A stretch of 39,482 nucleotides of DNA from Candidatus Eiseniibacteriota bacterium (GCA_030609365.1 JAUWCJ010000010.1:1-39482), one strand, 5' to 3'; shown: positions 7,696 to 15,679, counted from the first letter of the stretch. Numbers and translations are program-made. Notes: generated by a model not told the origin, from the letters alone.

Positions 7696-9405
7696 ATGAA
7701 GCTCTTCGCAGCAACCATGGCTCTGGCCATGCTGCTTGTTCCTGCGGCGGCTCTGGCTCTACCGAGTATCGTGGGCAACTTCCAGGGCTGGGACCCGGCG
7801 GACCCGGCGTCTGAGCTCACCCTGAACGGCAACGGCGTCTACGAGCTGACGATCTCGGCCGGCGACTCGTTGCATCTCTACAAGGCCGTCGATGGTGACG
7901 ACTGGGGTTCGGCATTCCCCTCGGATCCCAACCAGACCTTCACTCCCGCGACGCCGGAGAACGTGACGTTCTTCTGTAACCTGGGCGCGGTGCCCGGCAC
8001 GAAGCAGGGCGACGAGTACGTCTTCCACAGCCTGAACCCGCCCATCGTCTGCGGCACGCTGCAGAGCGCGCTAGGCGGCAGTGACTGGGACCAGACGGAC
8101 ACCAGCACGACCGTCATGTCGGACGGCGACGGCGACGACGTGTGGGAGTTCAGCTCTGTCATTCCCACGGGCAGCTACGAGTTCAAGATCGTCCTGAACA
8201 ACAACTGGCAGCAGAACACGTCTCCGCCGGGGAATATCCCATTCGGCTCGGACGGCGTTAATCCGGTGACGATCAAGTACTACATGGCGACCAACACGAC
8301 CGAGGTCATCACTGCCGCCGCACCGACAGTGATCAGCGCGCCCATCGACTACGACGGCACCCTGGCTGACCTTCTCTCCGTCCAGTTCTCGAAGGACGTT
8401 GAGCAGATCACGGCCGAGACCGAGGCCAACTACGCCATCACCGGCGGTCCGAGCGGCCCGTACACGGTTGCGACGGCCACTCTCGACGGGTCCAACGCGA
8501 GCCTCGTGCATCTCGACCTCGCCACGGCACTGACCGAGGGCTACGACTACACGGTCACCGTGACCGGTGTCACCGACCTGGCCGCGATCCCGATCGACCC
8601 GACGGCCAACACGGCGTGCTTCTACCTCCACAAGGTTGACTTCGAGATCAACATGCACCTCTACATCGAGGCCAGCGGTGTTCCGACGAGCCTGCACATC
8701 CAGGGCGACACGCACCCCCTCACGTGGGACCAGTGCGGCGGAGCCGAGACGTTCGACGGTGACGCGGACTCCACGTATGCCGTGACCGAGTACTTCACGA
8801 TGCACTACACCTGCGGAGCGGCCGCAGAGTCGACGCAGGTCAAGTACAAGTACGTCGTCGACTGCACGACCTGGGAAGGCGACTTCGAGTTCGGTCACTT
8901 CGTGACGCTCGATCCAAACGCCGCCAGCCAGCTCGCGAACGTTTGGTGGGAGGACGTCTCTCCGGTTGACAACATCACGTGTGACGTGGGTGTGCTCTTC
9001 CAGGTCCACAACTCGCCCGCGTGCGCAGCCGGGCTCTTCGTCCGCGGAACCGAGCTGCCGCTCGATTGGTCGACGGGCGTTGAGCTGCTCGACGACGGCA
9101 CCGGCGGTGATGTTACGGCCAGCGACGGTGTATTCAGCGCACAGGTCGTGTTCCCGACCGGCACATACAAGTTCCTCGAGTACAAGTACTTCTGCGCCGA
9201 AACAGATACGTCCGGTGTCTACGAATGCGATGTGCTTCCGAACAGGAACCTCACGCTCGACGACGTCAACGGCTGCATGGCGGTCCGTGAGGGCCCGATG
9301 GAGCTCGAGGATCTCTGGAACTGGTGCGAGCCCGTGACCGGTGCCGCCCAGAACGTCCGGGAGAAGACCTGGGGCCAGATCAAGCACCTCTACAAAGCCA
9401 AGTAG
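7696..9405 (+). CDS. Large secreted multi-module protein (X25-like, SbsA-Ig-like, CBM20-like) with W-G-x-I-K tail
   Basis: A 569-residue exported protein with a signal peptide (residues 1-21). Modules in order: X25-like repeats at about 22-105 and 114-205; an SbsA/Big_5-type immunoglobulin-like domain at 209-312 (F-S-K-D-V-E, A-N-Y-A-I, V-T-V-T-G-V-T-D-L); and two beta-sandwich modules at 315-420 and 428-545 with the V-K-Y-K-Y and L-E-Y-K-Y strands of the CBM20-like modules in its neighbours. The tail K-T-W-G-Q-I-K-H-L-Y-K-A-K keeps the shared motif with two extra residues. The first 200 residues align well with the previous protein, so the genes arose by duplication. A GGAGAAGGAGG ribosome-binding site precedes the ATG. 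It has no catalytic domain; the ligand is unknown. Confidence 0.72.
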   Translation: MKLFAATMALAMLLVPAAALALPSIVGNFQGWDPADPASELTLNGNGVYELTISAGDSLHLYKAVDGDDWGSAFPSDPNQTFTPATPENVTFFCNLGAVPGTKQGDEYVFHSLNPPIVCGTLQSALGGSDWDQTDTSTTVMSDGDGDDVWEFSSVIPTGSYEFKIVLNNNWQQNTSPPGNIPFGSDGVNPVTIKYYMATNTTEVITAAAPTVISAPIDYDGTLADLLSVQFSKDVEQITAETEANYAITGGPSGPYTVATATLDGSNASLVHLDLATALTEGYDYTVTVTGVTDLAAIPIDPTANTACFYLHKVDFEINMHLYIEASGVPTSLHIQGDTHPLTWDQCGGAETFDGDADSTYAVTEYFTMHYTCGAAAESTQVKYKYVVDCTTWEGDFEFGHFVTLDPNAASQLANVWWEDVSPVDNITCDVGVLFQVHNSPACAAGLFVRGTELPLDWSTGVELLDDGTGGDVTASDGVFSAQVVFPTGTYKFLEYKYFCAETDTSGVYECDVLPNRNLTLDDVNGCMAVREGPMELEDLWNWCEPVTGAAQNVREKTWGQIKHLYKAK

Positions 9406-9473
9406 CGAATGCGCTTCCGGCGCGGCAGGCCGAAGCGGTCGGCTCGCCCGCCGCGTGAGAAGCCAGCAGAGCA

Positions 9474-9512
9474 GAGGCCGGACAGGGTACAACCCCGTCC
9501 GGCCTCCTCTTG
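9474..9512 (+). terminator. Strong terminator hairpin after the secreted-protein unit
   Basis: A perfect 10-bp outer stem (9474-9483 with 9497-9506) with an inner GGG/CCC pairing. A pyrimidine-rich stretch, CTCTTGT, follows. Confidence 0.7.
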
Positions 9513-9551
9513 TCCTAAGAGGGAGGGGGACGACCATCCCGGAAGTGGTCA

Positions 9552-9580
9552 TTGACAGCCCGGTGCCCGTGTCATAGTTT
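9552..9580 (+). promoter_or_regulatory. Promoter for the ECF sigma/anti-sigma pair
   Basis: TTGACA at 9552-9557, a 17-nt spacer and TAGTTT at 9575-9580, about 80 nt before the gene. It is a housekeeping-type promoter. I did not see an ECF-type GAAC box that would indicate autoregulation. Confidence 0.65.
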
Positions 9581-9658
9581 GGGCGGGCGCCGCGCGGGCC
9601 TCAGTAACCCCGAAAACCGTGTTTTGAGCCTGTATTCCGGGACTAAACCAAGTGGCGG

Positions 9659-10243
9659 GTGACCGTGTCGGATAATGTGAGCGGGAGAAGCGGGCAGATC
9701 CGGGAAGACACGGTCCGGCTCGTAGAGCGACTGAAGGCCGGGGATGAACAGGCCTTCGAAGAGCTCGTCGGGACCTACGAAGAGAGACTCTACCGGGTTG
9801 CCTGGCGCATCCTACGCGACGACGAGAGCGCTGAGGACGCCGCGCAGGAAGCCTTCATCAAAGTCCATCGCTACATTGCTCGCTTCGAAGGGCGCTCGAG
9901 CCTGTACACTTGGATGTACAGGATCACGGTCAACATCGCGCTCAACAAGCTCAAGCGGGACAAGTTCAGGCAGATGGTTCCGCTGGGGGACATGATCCGG
10001 CCTGACAGGAACCCCCGGTCCAATCCCGCACGAGCCGCAATGGGTTCGGAGATCGTTGAGAGAGTGAAGGAGGCGGTGGAGACACTACCGGACAAGCAGC
10101 GGGCCGTCTTCACCCTGAAGTTCTACGAAGGACTGAGTCACAAGGAGATCGCGCAGGTCGTCGGCTGCTCCGAGGGAACATCTAAGGCCAACTACTTCCA
10201 CGCGATCAGGAAAATGCGGAAACTGCTGGGAGATCTGAGATAG
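9659..10243 (+). CDS. RNA polymerase ECF sigma factor (RpoE family)
   Basis: A 194-residue group 4 sigma factor. Region 2 (about residues 28-95) shows F-E-E-L-V-x-x-Y, D-A-E-D-A-x-Q-E-A-F-type residues (here S-A-E-D-A-A-Q-E-A-F-I-K-V) and the L-Y-T-W-M-Y-R-I-T-V-N core. Region 4 (about 140-190) shows L-P-x-K-Q-R-A-V-F, the helix-turn-helix G-L-S-H-K-E-I-A-Q-V-V-G-C-S-E-G-T and a final K-M-R-K-L-L. Length is normal for the class. The start may be GTG 9659 or GTG 9665; the ribosome-binding site is weak either way. It is 1 nt from its presumed anti-sigma partner, so the two are translationally coupled. Confidence 0.92.
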   Translation: MTVSDNVSGRSGQIREDTVRLVERLKAGDEQAFEELVGTYEERLYRVAWRILRDDESAEDAAQEAFIKVHRYIARFEGRSSLYTWMYRITVNIALNKLKRDKFRQMVPLGDMIRPDRNPRSNPARAAMGSEIVERVKEAVETLPDKQRAVFTLKFYEGLSHKEIAQVVGCSEGTSKANYFHAIRKMRKLLGDLR

Positions 10244-10244
10244 C

Positions 10245-10859
10245 ATGCGTTGCGACGACGTGAAGAGAAAACTCGCGGAGTTCATGGAAGAGGAGCTCGA
10301 GGCCGGCGAGCAGGTGGCCGTGCGTGAGCACCTCGCGACCTGTGACGCCTGTGCGTCCGAGCTCGCCGCGTACGAGCGGACCATGATGCTCCTCGAAGAC
10401 GATGGCTACGTCGAGCCTGAGCCGTTCTACTGGACCCGCTTCGAGGCGGGTCTCAGGGCCAGGCTTCGCGACAGGAGCCGCCGCTTCGTCTTCGTCCCAC
10501 GCTTCGAGAATCTCGCCCCCAGACTCGTCCCCGTTGTTGCCGCGGTTGTCCTGTTCGGTGTAGGGCTCGGGTTCGGCCTGCAGCCGGTACTCAACGTCGT
10601 CGGGACGTCGGATAGTCCCGGGGCGTTCGTCGAGCGAGCCGCCGATGACAGGGGCCCCGTCGTCTCGCCCCGAAGCAAGTCGCTCGTCGAGAGCGGCAGG
10701 CTCGATCGTGAGATGGCGCAGTTCGCGGTCAACGCTCCCGACACGCTCAGACCGGAGAGCTTCGATTCGGCCATCGAACAGCCGCAGATCATTCTCGCGA
10801 CTGACGAGTCCTGGCCGGCGGTTGAGCGGCGACTCGGAGAGCGGAGCTTGGGGGAATAG
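10245..10859 (+). CDS. Membrane-anchored zinc-finger anti-sigma factor
   Basis: A 204-residue protein beginning with a ZAS/zf-HC2 anti-sigma domain: Cys3, then H29-x3-C33-x2-C36, spanning about residues 1-50. One membrane segment lies at about 94-114, and the rest is predicted periplasmic and unlike anything I recognise. The family binds and holds its cognate ECF sigma factor at the membrane until an envelope signal releases it. The start lies 1 nt after the sigma gene's stop. The C-terminal sensor part carries no visible motif, so the inducing signal is unknown. Confidence 0.85.
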   Translation: MRCDDVKRKLAEFMEEELEAGEQVAVREHLATCDACASELAAYERTMMLLEDDGYVEPEPFYWTRFEAGLRARLRDRSRRFVFVPRFENLAPRLVPVVAAVVLFGVGLGFGLQPVLNVVGTSDSPGAFVERAADDRGPVVSPRSKSLVESGRLDREMAQFAVNAPDTLRPESFDSAIEQPQIILATDESWPAVERRLGERSLGE

Positions 10860-10968
10860 CGGGTCTGGCGCCCGGCCGCAGAGCGACGGGCGCGTGAAGT
10901 GGGGGAGAAAGCGCGGGCTGTGGCTGACGCGGGACAGATCCAGCTACTATGCGGATAGCATGGAATGA

Positions 10969-10992
10969 GAGGCCGCCCGGAAGGGCGGCCTC
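10969..10992 (+). terminator. Hairpin terminator after the sigma/anti-sigma pair
   Basis: A perfect 10-bp stem (10969-10978 with 10983-10992) closed by a GGAA (GNRA) tetraloop. No U-run follows. Confidence 0.65.
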
Positions 10993-11002
10993 CCGCATGT
11001 TT

Positions 11003-11072
11003 GGTGCGCCGGGTACGGTGCGCCGGGTACGGTGCGCAGGGCATGGCGCGGCGGGCATGGCGCCCAGCGCCT
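11003..11072. repeat. Degenerate 14-bp tandem repeat
   Basis: There are five consecutive 14-bp units. The first two are identical (GGTGCGCCGGGTAC at 11003-11016 and 11017-11030). The third to fifth (11031, 11045 and 11059) drift progressively. The array lies in the intergenic space between the sigma/anti-sigma terminator and purD. Confidence 0.7.
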
Positions 11073-11090
11073 GAGGCGGTCCTTTTGAGC

Positions 11091-11119
11091 TTGCCGCCCG
11101 CACGGTGCTGTGATAGTTG
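11091..11119 (+). promoter_or_regulatory. Possible promoter for purD
   Basis: TTGCCG at 11091-11096, a 17-nt spacer and TAGTTG at 11114-11119. It fits the TAGTnT-like -10 boxes elsewhere in the window, but both boxes are weaker. Confidence 0.3.
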
Positions 11120-11219
11120 TGCATCACAAGGTAACGGCGGTACGCGGGTACAACGCGCCGTGAGCCCGAGATAGTCCGAACGCACAGACGGAACGACGCG
11201 GCGAGTTCCCGCGTTCGAG

Positions 11220-11246
11220 GGGGCCGCTCCCGCGTGGGGCGGCCCC
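11220..11246 (+). promoter_or_regulatory. Hairpin in the purD leader
   Basis: GGGGCCGC (11220-11227) pairs with GCGGCCCC (11239-11246). An inner CCC/GGG continues the stem past one bulged T, closing on a GCGT loop. It ends 22 nt before the purD start and could be a leader structure, attenuator or terminator. No recognised purine riboswitch core is present. Confidence 0.35.
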
Positions 11247-11268
11247 TTGCGAAATGGAGACGACAGGG

Positions 11269-12567
11269 ATGAAGATTCTCGTGGTGGGAAGCGGAGGGCG
11301 CGAACACGCGCTCGTGTGGAAGATCGCGCAGAGCCCGCTGGCCGGGGAGATACTCGCCGCGCCCGGGAACGCCGGAACGGCGACACTGGCCAGGAACGTG
11401 GCCGTCGCCGCAGATGACATCGAGGGGCTCGTTCGGCTCGCCGCCGACGAGCGCGTCGACCTGACGGTTGTGGGACCGGAGGTTCCCCTTACGATGGGGC
11501 TCGCTGACCGCCTGGCCGATGCCGGGCTCCCCGTTTTCGGGCCATCCGCGGCCGGGGCCCGCATCGAGGGCAGCAAGTGGTTCGCCAAGGAGCTGATGCA
11601 GAAGGGCGGCATACCCACGGCCGCCGCGTACCTTGCGAACACGCGTGAGGACGCGCTCTCACGTGCAGGTGAACTGGGCTACCCCGTTGTCATCAAGGCC
11701 GACGGCCTCGCCGCCGGCAAGGGAGTCGTCATTGCACAGAGCGCCGCCGAGGCCGAGGCCGCGATTGACGACATGCTGGTGCGCGGGCGGTTCGGAGCGT
11801 CGGGGAAACGGGTCCTGATAGAAGAGTGCCTGAAGGGGGAGGAGGCCTCGATCCTGGCCTTCGTGGACGGCGAGCGCAGCGCGCTGATGGTACCGTCGCA
11901 GGACCACAAGCGGGCGTTCGATGGGGACGAAGGGCCCAACACCGGTGGCATGGGCGCATACGCGCCCGCGCCCGTTGTGACCCCGGCCATGCTCGGTACC
12001 ATCAAGCGCGACATCATCGATGCGACGGTTCGGGCGCTCCGCGACGCGGACGGCACCGTCTACCGCGGCGTTCTCTACGCCGGCCTGATGGTTACGGAGG
12101 AGGGCCCCAAGGTCATAGAGTTCAACTGCCGCTTCGGTGACCCCGAGGCGCAGGTGACGCTGCCGCTTCTCGATGCGGACATTGTCGAGGTGATGGTTGC
12201 GACTGTCCGGGGCGAGCTGGACCCGTCCGCCGTCAAGACGAGTTCGGGATCGGCCGCCTGCGTGGTGATGGCCTCCGGGGGCTACCCCGGCTCGTACGAG
12301 AAGGGGAAGGTCGTAGGCGGGCTCTCCTCAGCGGGCGCGATTGATGACGTGGTGGTTTTCCACGCTGGCACTGCCGAGCGGGACGGCGACGTCGTCACTT
12401 CGGGGGGCCGCGTTCTCGGCGTCACCGGGGTCGCTGACGACCTGTCTGCGGCGCTCGTGCTCGCGTACGAGGGTGTGCGCGTCATCGCGTTCGCGGGAGC
12501 GCACCACAGGAAGGACATCGGACACCGTGCGCTCGCGAGAAGCGGCGCCGGTTCCACCGGGAGCTAG
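11269..12567 (+). CDS. purD: Phosphoribosylamine--glycine ligase
   Basis: A 432-residue ATP-grasp ligase. It joins glycine to 5-phosphoribosylamine with ATP to make GAR, the second step of purine synthesis. It starts with the N-domain signature G-S-G-G-R-E-H-A-L. It also has V-V-G-P-E-V-P-L, G-P-S-A-x-x-A-R-I-E-G-S-K, the ATP-grasp K-A-D-G-L-A-A-G-K-G-V, N-T-G-G-M-G-A-Y and the metal-binding E-F-N-C-R-F-G-D-P-E. An in-frame ATG exists at 11254, but the ATG at 11269 follows GGAG and begins at the normal family N-terminus (M-K-I-L-V-V-G-S-G-G). The final ~15 residues (G-A-G-S-T-G-S) look like a small extension. glyA, which makes glycine, lies four genes downstream. Confidence 0.95.
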   Translation: MKILVVGSGGREHALVWKIAQSPLAGEILAAPGNAGTATLARNVAVAADDIEGLVRLAADERVDLTVVGPEVPLTMGLADRLADAGLPVFGPSAAGARIEGSKWFAKELMQKGGIPTAAAYLANTREDALSRAGELGYPVVIKADGLAAGKGVVIAQSAAEAEAAIDDMLVRGRFGASGKRVLIEECLKGEEASILAFVDGERSALMVPSQDHKRAFDGDEGPNTGGMGAYAPAPVVTPAMLGTIKRDIIDATVRALRDADGTVYRGVLYAGLMVTEEGPKVIEFNCRFGDPEAQVTLPLLDADIVEVMVATVRGELDPSAVKTSSGSAACVVMASGGYPGSYEKGKVVGGLSSAGAIDDVVVFHAGTAERDGDVVTSGGRVLGVTGVADDLSAALVLAYEGVRVIAFAGAHHRKDIGHRALARSGAGSTGS

Positions 12568-12605
12568 GAGCGCGCGGGCGCGACGTGAAGAGGGGGAGCG
12601 GTACG

Positions 12606-13244
12606 ATGAGGGAGATAGACCTCACGGCGAGAAGCGACGAGAGCACGCGGGAGCTTCTGGCGCCCGCGGTGCGCGCCCTCAAAGACGGGTCGCTCGTCAT
12701 CCTGCCGACGACCACGTACTACGCGCTCTCGGCCGACGCGACGAACCAGGATGCGGTGCGCCGCGTCTTCTCCGCGAAGGAGCGGGACGCCGGGAAGCCG
12801 CTCATCGTTCTTGTGGATTCACTCGGAATGATGAAGCCGTTCGTCTCGGAGATCCCCGATGCAGTGAAGGAACTCGAGTGGAGGTTGGGCAGCAAGGGAC
12901 TGAGCTACGTGCTCCGGGCATCGGACCGACTCCCGACCGAGGTGACCGCCGGTACGGGAACGGTCGCCGTCCGCGTCGAGCGCAACGAGGTCGTCCTGGA
13001 AGTGCTCTCGCAGCTCGGTGCTCCGATCGTTGCCCCGAGCGCCAACATCGAGGGCGCCGATCCGCCGCGGAGGGTCGACGAGGCCATAGCGCCCTTGCGC
13101 GACTGGATCGAGATAGCGGTCCGCTGGTACCCCGCCACGGCCACGGCGGCATCGACGATAGTCGACCTCACTGGTGACGGGTTCTCGATTATCCGCGAGG
13201 GCACCGTTCCCGCCGCCGCCGTCGGGAAGGTCCTCGGCCGGTAG
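12606..13244 (+). CDS. Sua5/YciO/YrdC-family threonylcarbamoyl-AMP synthase-like protein
   Basis: A 212-residue YrdC-fold protein. The family makes threonylcarbamoyl-AMP for the tRNA t6A37 modification. It shows the expected A-K-E-R-D-x-x-K-P-L segment, P-S-A-N and the closing S-T-I-V-D-L-T-G. The usual P-T-D-T-V-Y-G-L motif reads P-T-T-T-Y-Y-A-L-S here, so it is divergent, and a YciO-type relative of less clear function is possible. The frame is open from a GTG at 12585. The ATG at 12606 is better placed after GAGGGGGAG. It precedes a ywlE-type phosphatase, the same order as ywlC-ywlE in Bacillus. Confidence 0.82.
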   Translation: MREIDLTARSDESTRELLAPAVRALKDGSLVILPTTTYYALSADATNQDAVRRVFSAKERDAGKPLIVLVDSLGMMKPFVSEIPDAVKELEWRLGSKGLSYVLRASDRLPTEVTAGTGTVAVRVERNEVVLEVLSQLGAPIVAPSANIEGADPPRRVDEAIAPLRDWIEIAVRWYPATATAASTIVDLTGDGFSIIREGTVPAAAVGKVLGR

Positions 13245-13253
13245 CGGTGGGCG

Positions 13254-13281
13254 TCCTGCGCGCGCGTCCCCGAGCGCAGGA
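13254..13281 (+). terminator. Hairpin after the Sua5-type gene
   Basis: A perfect 8-bp stem (13254-13261 with 13274-13281) with a 12-nt loop and no U-run. It lies between the stop codon and the next promoter. Confidence 0.5.
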
Positions 13282-13320
13282 GCTTCCGCCCGCGCCCGAG
13301 TCGCCCCCGCCGGTTGATTC

Positions 13321-13350
13321 TTGACTGTCCTCTCCATCAGCCAGTACACT
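13321..13350 (+). promoter_or_regulatory. Promoter for the ywlE-rpiB-glyA unit
   Basis: TTGACT at 13321-13326, an 18-nt spacer and TACACT at 13345-13350. The next start codon is 31 nt downstream. Confidence 0.55.
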
Positions 13351-13381
13351 ACCAGTCTGATTGCTAATCCAAGAGGTGGCG

Positions 13382-13858
13382 ATGTCCTTTTCAGTGCTGC
13401 TTGTCTGCACCGGCAATACGTGCCGGAGCGCGATGGCGGAGGGAATCCTGAGGTCCCTGATCCCGGAGCCGCGGCGCGGTGACGTGCTGGCGGAGTCCGC
13501 CGGGACGGCGGGCCTCGTGGGTGTCCCGGCCACGGAGTTCGCCCAGTCTGTGTGCCTCGAGCACGGCGTCGACATCGGCTCGCACATGTCGAGCGCCCTG
13601 ACGAGAGTGCTTCTCGGCCGGTCGGACCTCGTTCTTGCGATGACCCCCGCGCACGGCGAGTACATCGCGTCCGTCGATCCCGAGTCTGCCGGCCGCACGT
13701 TTCTCCTTTCGGAGTTCGCGGACGGCAGGGACGTCGATGTGCCGGATCCGATAGGCGCCCCGATAGAGGACTACGAGTCCGTGTTCAAGATGATAGAAGG
13801 CTACCTCAAGAAGGCTCTGCCCGCGATCATGGAACTCGCGGGGGAGGGGGAGCGATGA
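13382..13858 (+). CDS. Low-molecular-weight phosphatase, YwlE-type (protein-arginine phosphatase-like)
   Basis: A 158-residue phosphatase of the low-molecular-weight tyrosine phosphatase fold. The P-loop is C9-T-G-N-T13-C-R15-S, with Cys9 the nucleophile and Arg15 the phosphate binder. The acid/base Asp-Pro loop is D-P-I-G near residues 123-126. A threonine at position 13, instead of the Ile common in tyrosine phosphatases, is the feature that sets YwlE-type arginine phosphatases apart, so phosphoarginine is the likely substrate. This is inferred from one residue plus gene order. The ATG at 13382 follows AGAGGTGG; the frame is open upstream to a TTG at 13361. Its stop overlaps the rpiB start (ATGA). 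Confidence 0.85.
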   Translation: MSFSVLLVCTGNTCRSAMAEGILRSLIPEPRRGDVLAESAGTAGLVGVPATEFAQSVCLEHGVDIGSHMSSALTRVLLGRSDLVLAMTPAHGEYIASVDPESAGRTFLLSEFADGRDVDVPDPIGAPIEDYESVFKMIEGYLKKALPAIMELAGEGER

Positions 13859-14295
13859 AGATCTCCGTGGCGTCGGACCACGCGGGCTACGAGCTGAAGG
13901 AAGCTGTGAAGCGGCACCTTACGGCCGCCGGGCACGAGGTCGTCGACTTCGGAACGAGCAGCACGGTGTCGACCGACTACCCCGACTACGCGACGCCCGC
14001 GGCACGTGCGGTGTCGAGTGGAGAAGTGGAGAGGGGAGTGTTCGTCTGCGGGTCGGGTCAGGGCATGGTGATGACGGCCAACAAGGTGCGGGGAGTCCGC
14101 GCGGCGCTTGCCTGGCAACCGGAGGTGGCGCGGCTCTCGCGCCAGCACAACGATGCGAACGTCCTCGCACTGCCGGCGCGATTCATAGGTACCGAGGAGG
14201 CGCTGGAGACCGTCGACGCCTGGATGGACGCCGAGTTCGAAGGCGGCAGACATATTCCGAGAGTCGAGAAGATGATGAAGGCCGAGGAGGAGTAG
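13855..14295 (+). CDS. rpiB: Ribose-5-phosphate isomerase B
   Basis: A 146-residue RpiB/LacAB-family isomerase that interconverts ribose-5-phosphate and ribulose-5-phosphate (pentose phosphate pathway). It has S-D-H-A-G-Y near the start, Y-P-D-Y-A, the catalytic-cysteine loop [11 protein letters not shown]-x-G-V-R-A-A and [11 protein letters not shown]. Length matches the family. The start codon overlaps the previous stop by 4 nt, and glyA begins 2 nt after its stop, so the three genes form a coupled unit. Confidence 0.95.
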   Translation: MKISVASDHAGYELKEAVKRHLTAAGHEVVDFGTSSTVSTDYPDYATPAARAVSSGEVERGVFVCGSGQGMVMTANKVRGVRAALAWQPEVARLSRQHNDANVLALPARFIGTEEALETVDAWMDAEFEGGRHIPRVEKMMKAEEE

Positions 14296-14297
14296 TC

Positions 14298-15590
14298 ATG
14301 GCAGATCTGAAGACAGTGGACCCGGAGATCTTCGATGCGATCCAGAAGGAAACGTATCGGGAGACGGAGAAACTGGAACTCATCGCGTCTGAGAACTTCA
14401 CGAGCGAGGCGGTGCGGGAGGCTGTTGGGTCGGTAATGACCAACAAGTACGCGGAGGGCTACCCGTTCAGGCGCCGCAAGGACGGGACCATCAACTGGGA
14501 GGGCAACGGGCGCTACTACGGTGGCTGCGAGCACGTCAACGTCGCCGAGCGGCTGGCCATCCACCGCGCGAAGGAGCTTTTCGGCGCCGAGCACGCCAAC
14601 GTGCAGCCGCATTCGGGCAGCCAGGCCAACATGGCGGTCTACTTCGCGCTTCTCGATGTCGGCGACACATACTTCGGACTGGAACTGTCGCACGGCGGCC
14701 ATCTGACGCACGGACACCCCATCAGTTTCTCGGGCATGTTCTACAACGTCATCCACTACGGCGTCGATCAGAAGACCGAGGTCATCGACTACGACGCGCT
14801 GGCGAAGATGACGCTCGAGCACAAGCCCAAGCTCATCGTCACGGGCGCGTCCGCGTACCCGAGAACGCTCGACTTCGCCAGGTTCCGTGAGATAGCCGAT
14901 TCGGTTGGCGCCTACCTCATGGTCGACATGGCGCACATCGCAGGGTTGATCGCGGCCGGTCTGCACGCGAGCCCCGTCCCACACGCGGACGTCGTCACCA
15001 CCACGACGCATAAGACGCTGCGTGGACCCAGGGGCGGCATGGTACTGATGAAGGACAAGGTGGCCGCGGCCATCGATAAGATGGTGTTTCCCGGGATTCA
15101 GGGCGGGCCGCTCATGCACGTTATCGCGGGCAAGGCCGTCTGCTTCAGGGAAGCGCTCGGCCCGGACTTCAAGGAGTACCAGAAGAAGATCCTCGAGAAC
15201 GCGCAGTACATGGCCGAAGCGTTCAAGAGTCGGGGGCTCCGGCTGGTGTCGGACGGCACCGATACCCATCTGATGCTCGTCGATCTGAGGGAGAGGGGCG
15301 TCACGGGAAGGGCGGCCGAGAACGGTCTCGAGAAGGCCGGGATCACCGTCAACAAGAACACGATCCCGTTCGATCCTGAGAAGCCGTTTATCGCGAGCGG
15401 TATCAGGGTCGGGACACCGGCTCTCACCACGCGGGGTATGGGGAAGTACGAGATCGAAAAGATCGTGGCGCTTATCGACAAGGCGCTCTCTGGTATTGAG
15501 AATGAACAGGTGCTCAACGAAGTGAAGGCCGAGGTCGGTGAGCTCTGCGCTTCCTTCCCGCTGGTGGTCGGAGAGGACCGCCCGGTCTAG
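14298..15590 (+). CDS. glyA: Serine hydroxymethyltransferase
   Basis: A 430-residue PLP enzyme that converts serine and tetrahydrofolate to glycine and methylene-tetrahydrofolate. It carries L-I-A-S-E-N-F, H-S-G-S-Q-A-N, the [10 protein letters not shown] loop, [12 protein letters not shown] and the PLP-lysine motif [13 protein letters not shown] (about residues 236-248). An insertion of about 13 residues (57-70, [14 protein letters not shown]) interrupts the usual Y-A-E-G-Y-P-G-x-R-Y-Y-G-G segment near the active site. It supplies glycine to PurD and one-carbon units to purine and thymidylate synthesis, whose genes flank it. Confidence 0.95.
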   Translation: MADLKTVDPEIFDAIQKETYRETEKLELIASENFTSEAVREAVGSVMTNKYAEGYPFRRRKDGTINWEGNGRYYGGCEHVNVAERLAIHRAKELFGAEHANVQPHSGSQANMAVYFALLDVGDTYFGLELSHGGHLTHGHPISFSGMFYNVIHYGVDQKTEVIDYDALAKMTLEHKPKLIVTGASAYPRTLDFARFREIADSVGAYLMVDMAHIAGLIAAGLHASPVPHADVVTTTTHKTLRGPRGGMVLMKDKVAAAIDKMVFPGIQGGPLMHVIAGKAVCFREALGPDFKEYQKKILENAQYMAEAFKSRGLRLVSDGTDTHLMLVDLRERGVTGRAAENGLEKAGITVNKNTIPFDPEKPFIASGIRVGTPALTTRGMGKYEIEKIVALIDKALSGIENEQVLNEVKAEVGELCASFPLVVGEDRPV

Positions 15591-15605
15591 CGGCGACACC
15601 ATGGT

Positions 15606-15622
15606 CCGGCGGCGAGCGCCGG
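15606..15622 (+). other. Small hairpin between glyA and the dCMP deaminase gene
   Basis: CCGGCG (15606-15611) and CGCCGG (15617-15622) form a 6-bp stem. It may be a weak terminator or processing site. Confidence 0.3.
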
Positions 15623-15679
15623 GTCGTCAACTACGGCGCGAGAGCAGCTCCAGGCGTCCTTTTGCACAGGATTTACGAA

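Noticed and set aside
8071-9552. Very long minus-strand open frame opposite the secreted-protein gene (and similar long antisense frames such as 26879-28906)
   Set aside because: They mirror real genes, are rich in Arg/Val/Asp/His from the complement of GC-rich codons, lack ribosome-binding sites and show no recognisable motifs.
10645-10968. A 107-codon frame overlapping the anti-sigma gene and ending exactly at the terminator hairpin
   Set aside because: It lies mostly inside the anti-sigma gene in another frame, has no ribosome-binding site and an Arg/Ser-rich composition typical of out-of-frame translation of GC-rich DNA.
11003-11072. CRISPR-like array
   Set aside because: Units are directly abutting 14-bp repeats without spacers and no cas gene is present.
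11254-11268. Upstream ATG for purD
   Set aside because: It would add five unconserved residues; the GGAG ribosome-binding sequence fits the ATG at 11269.
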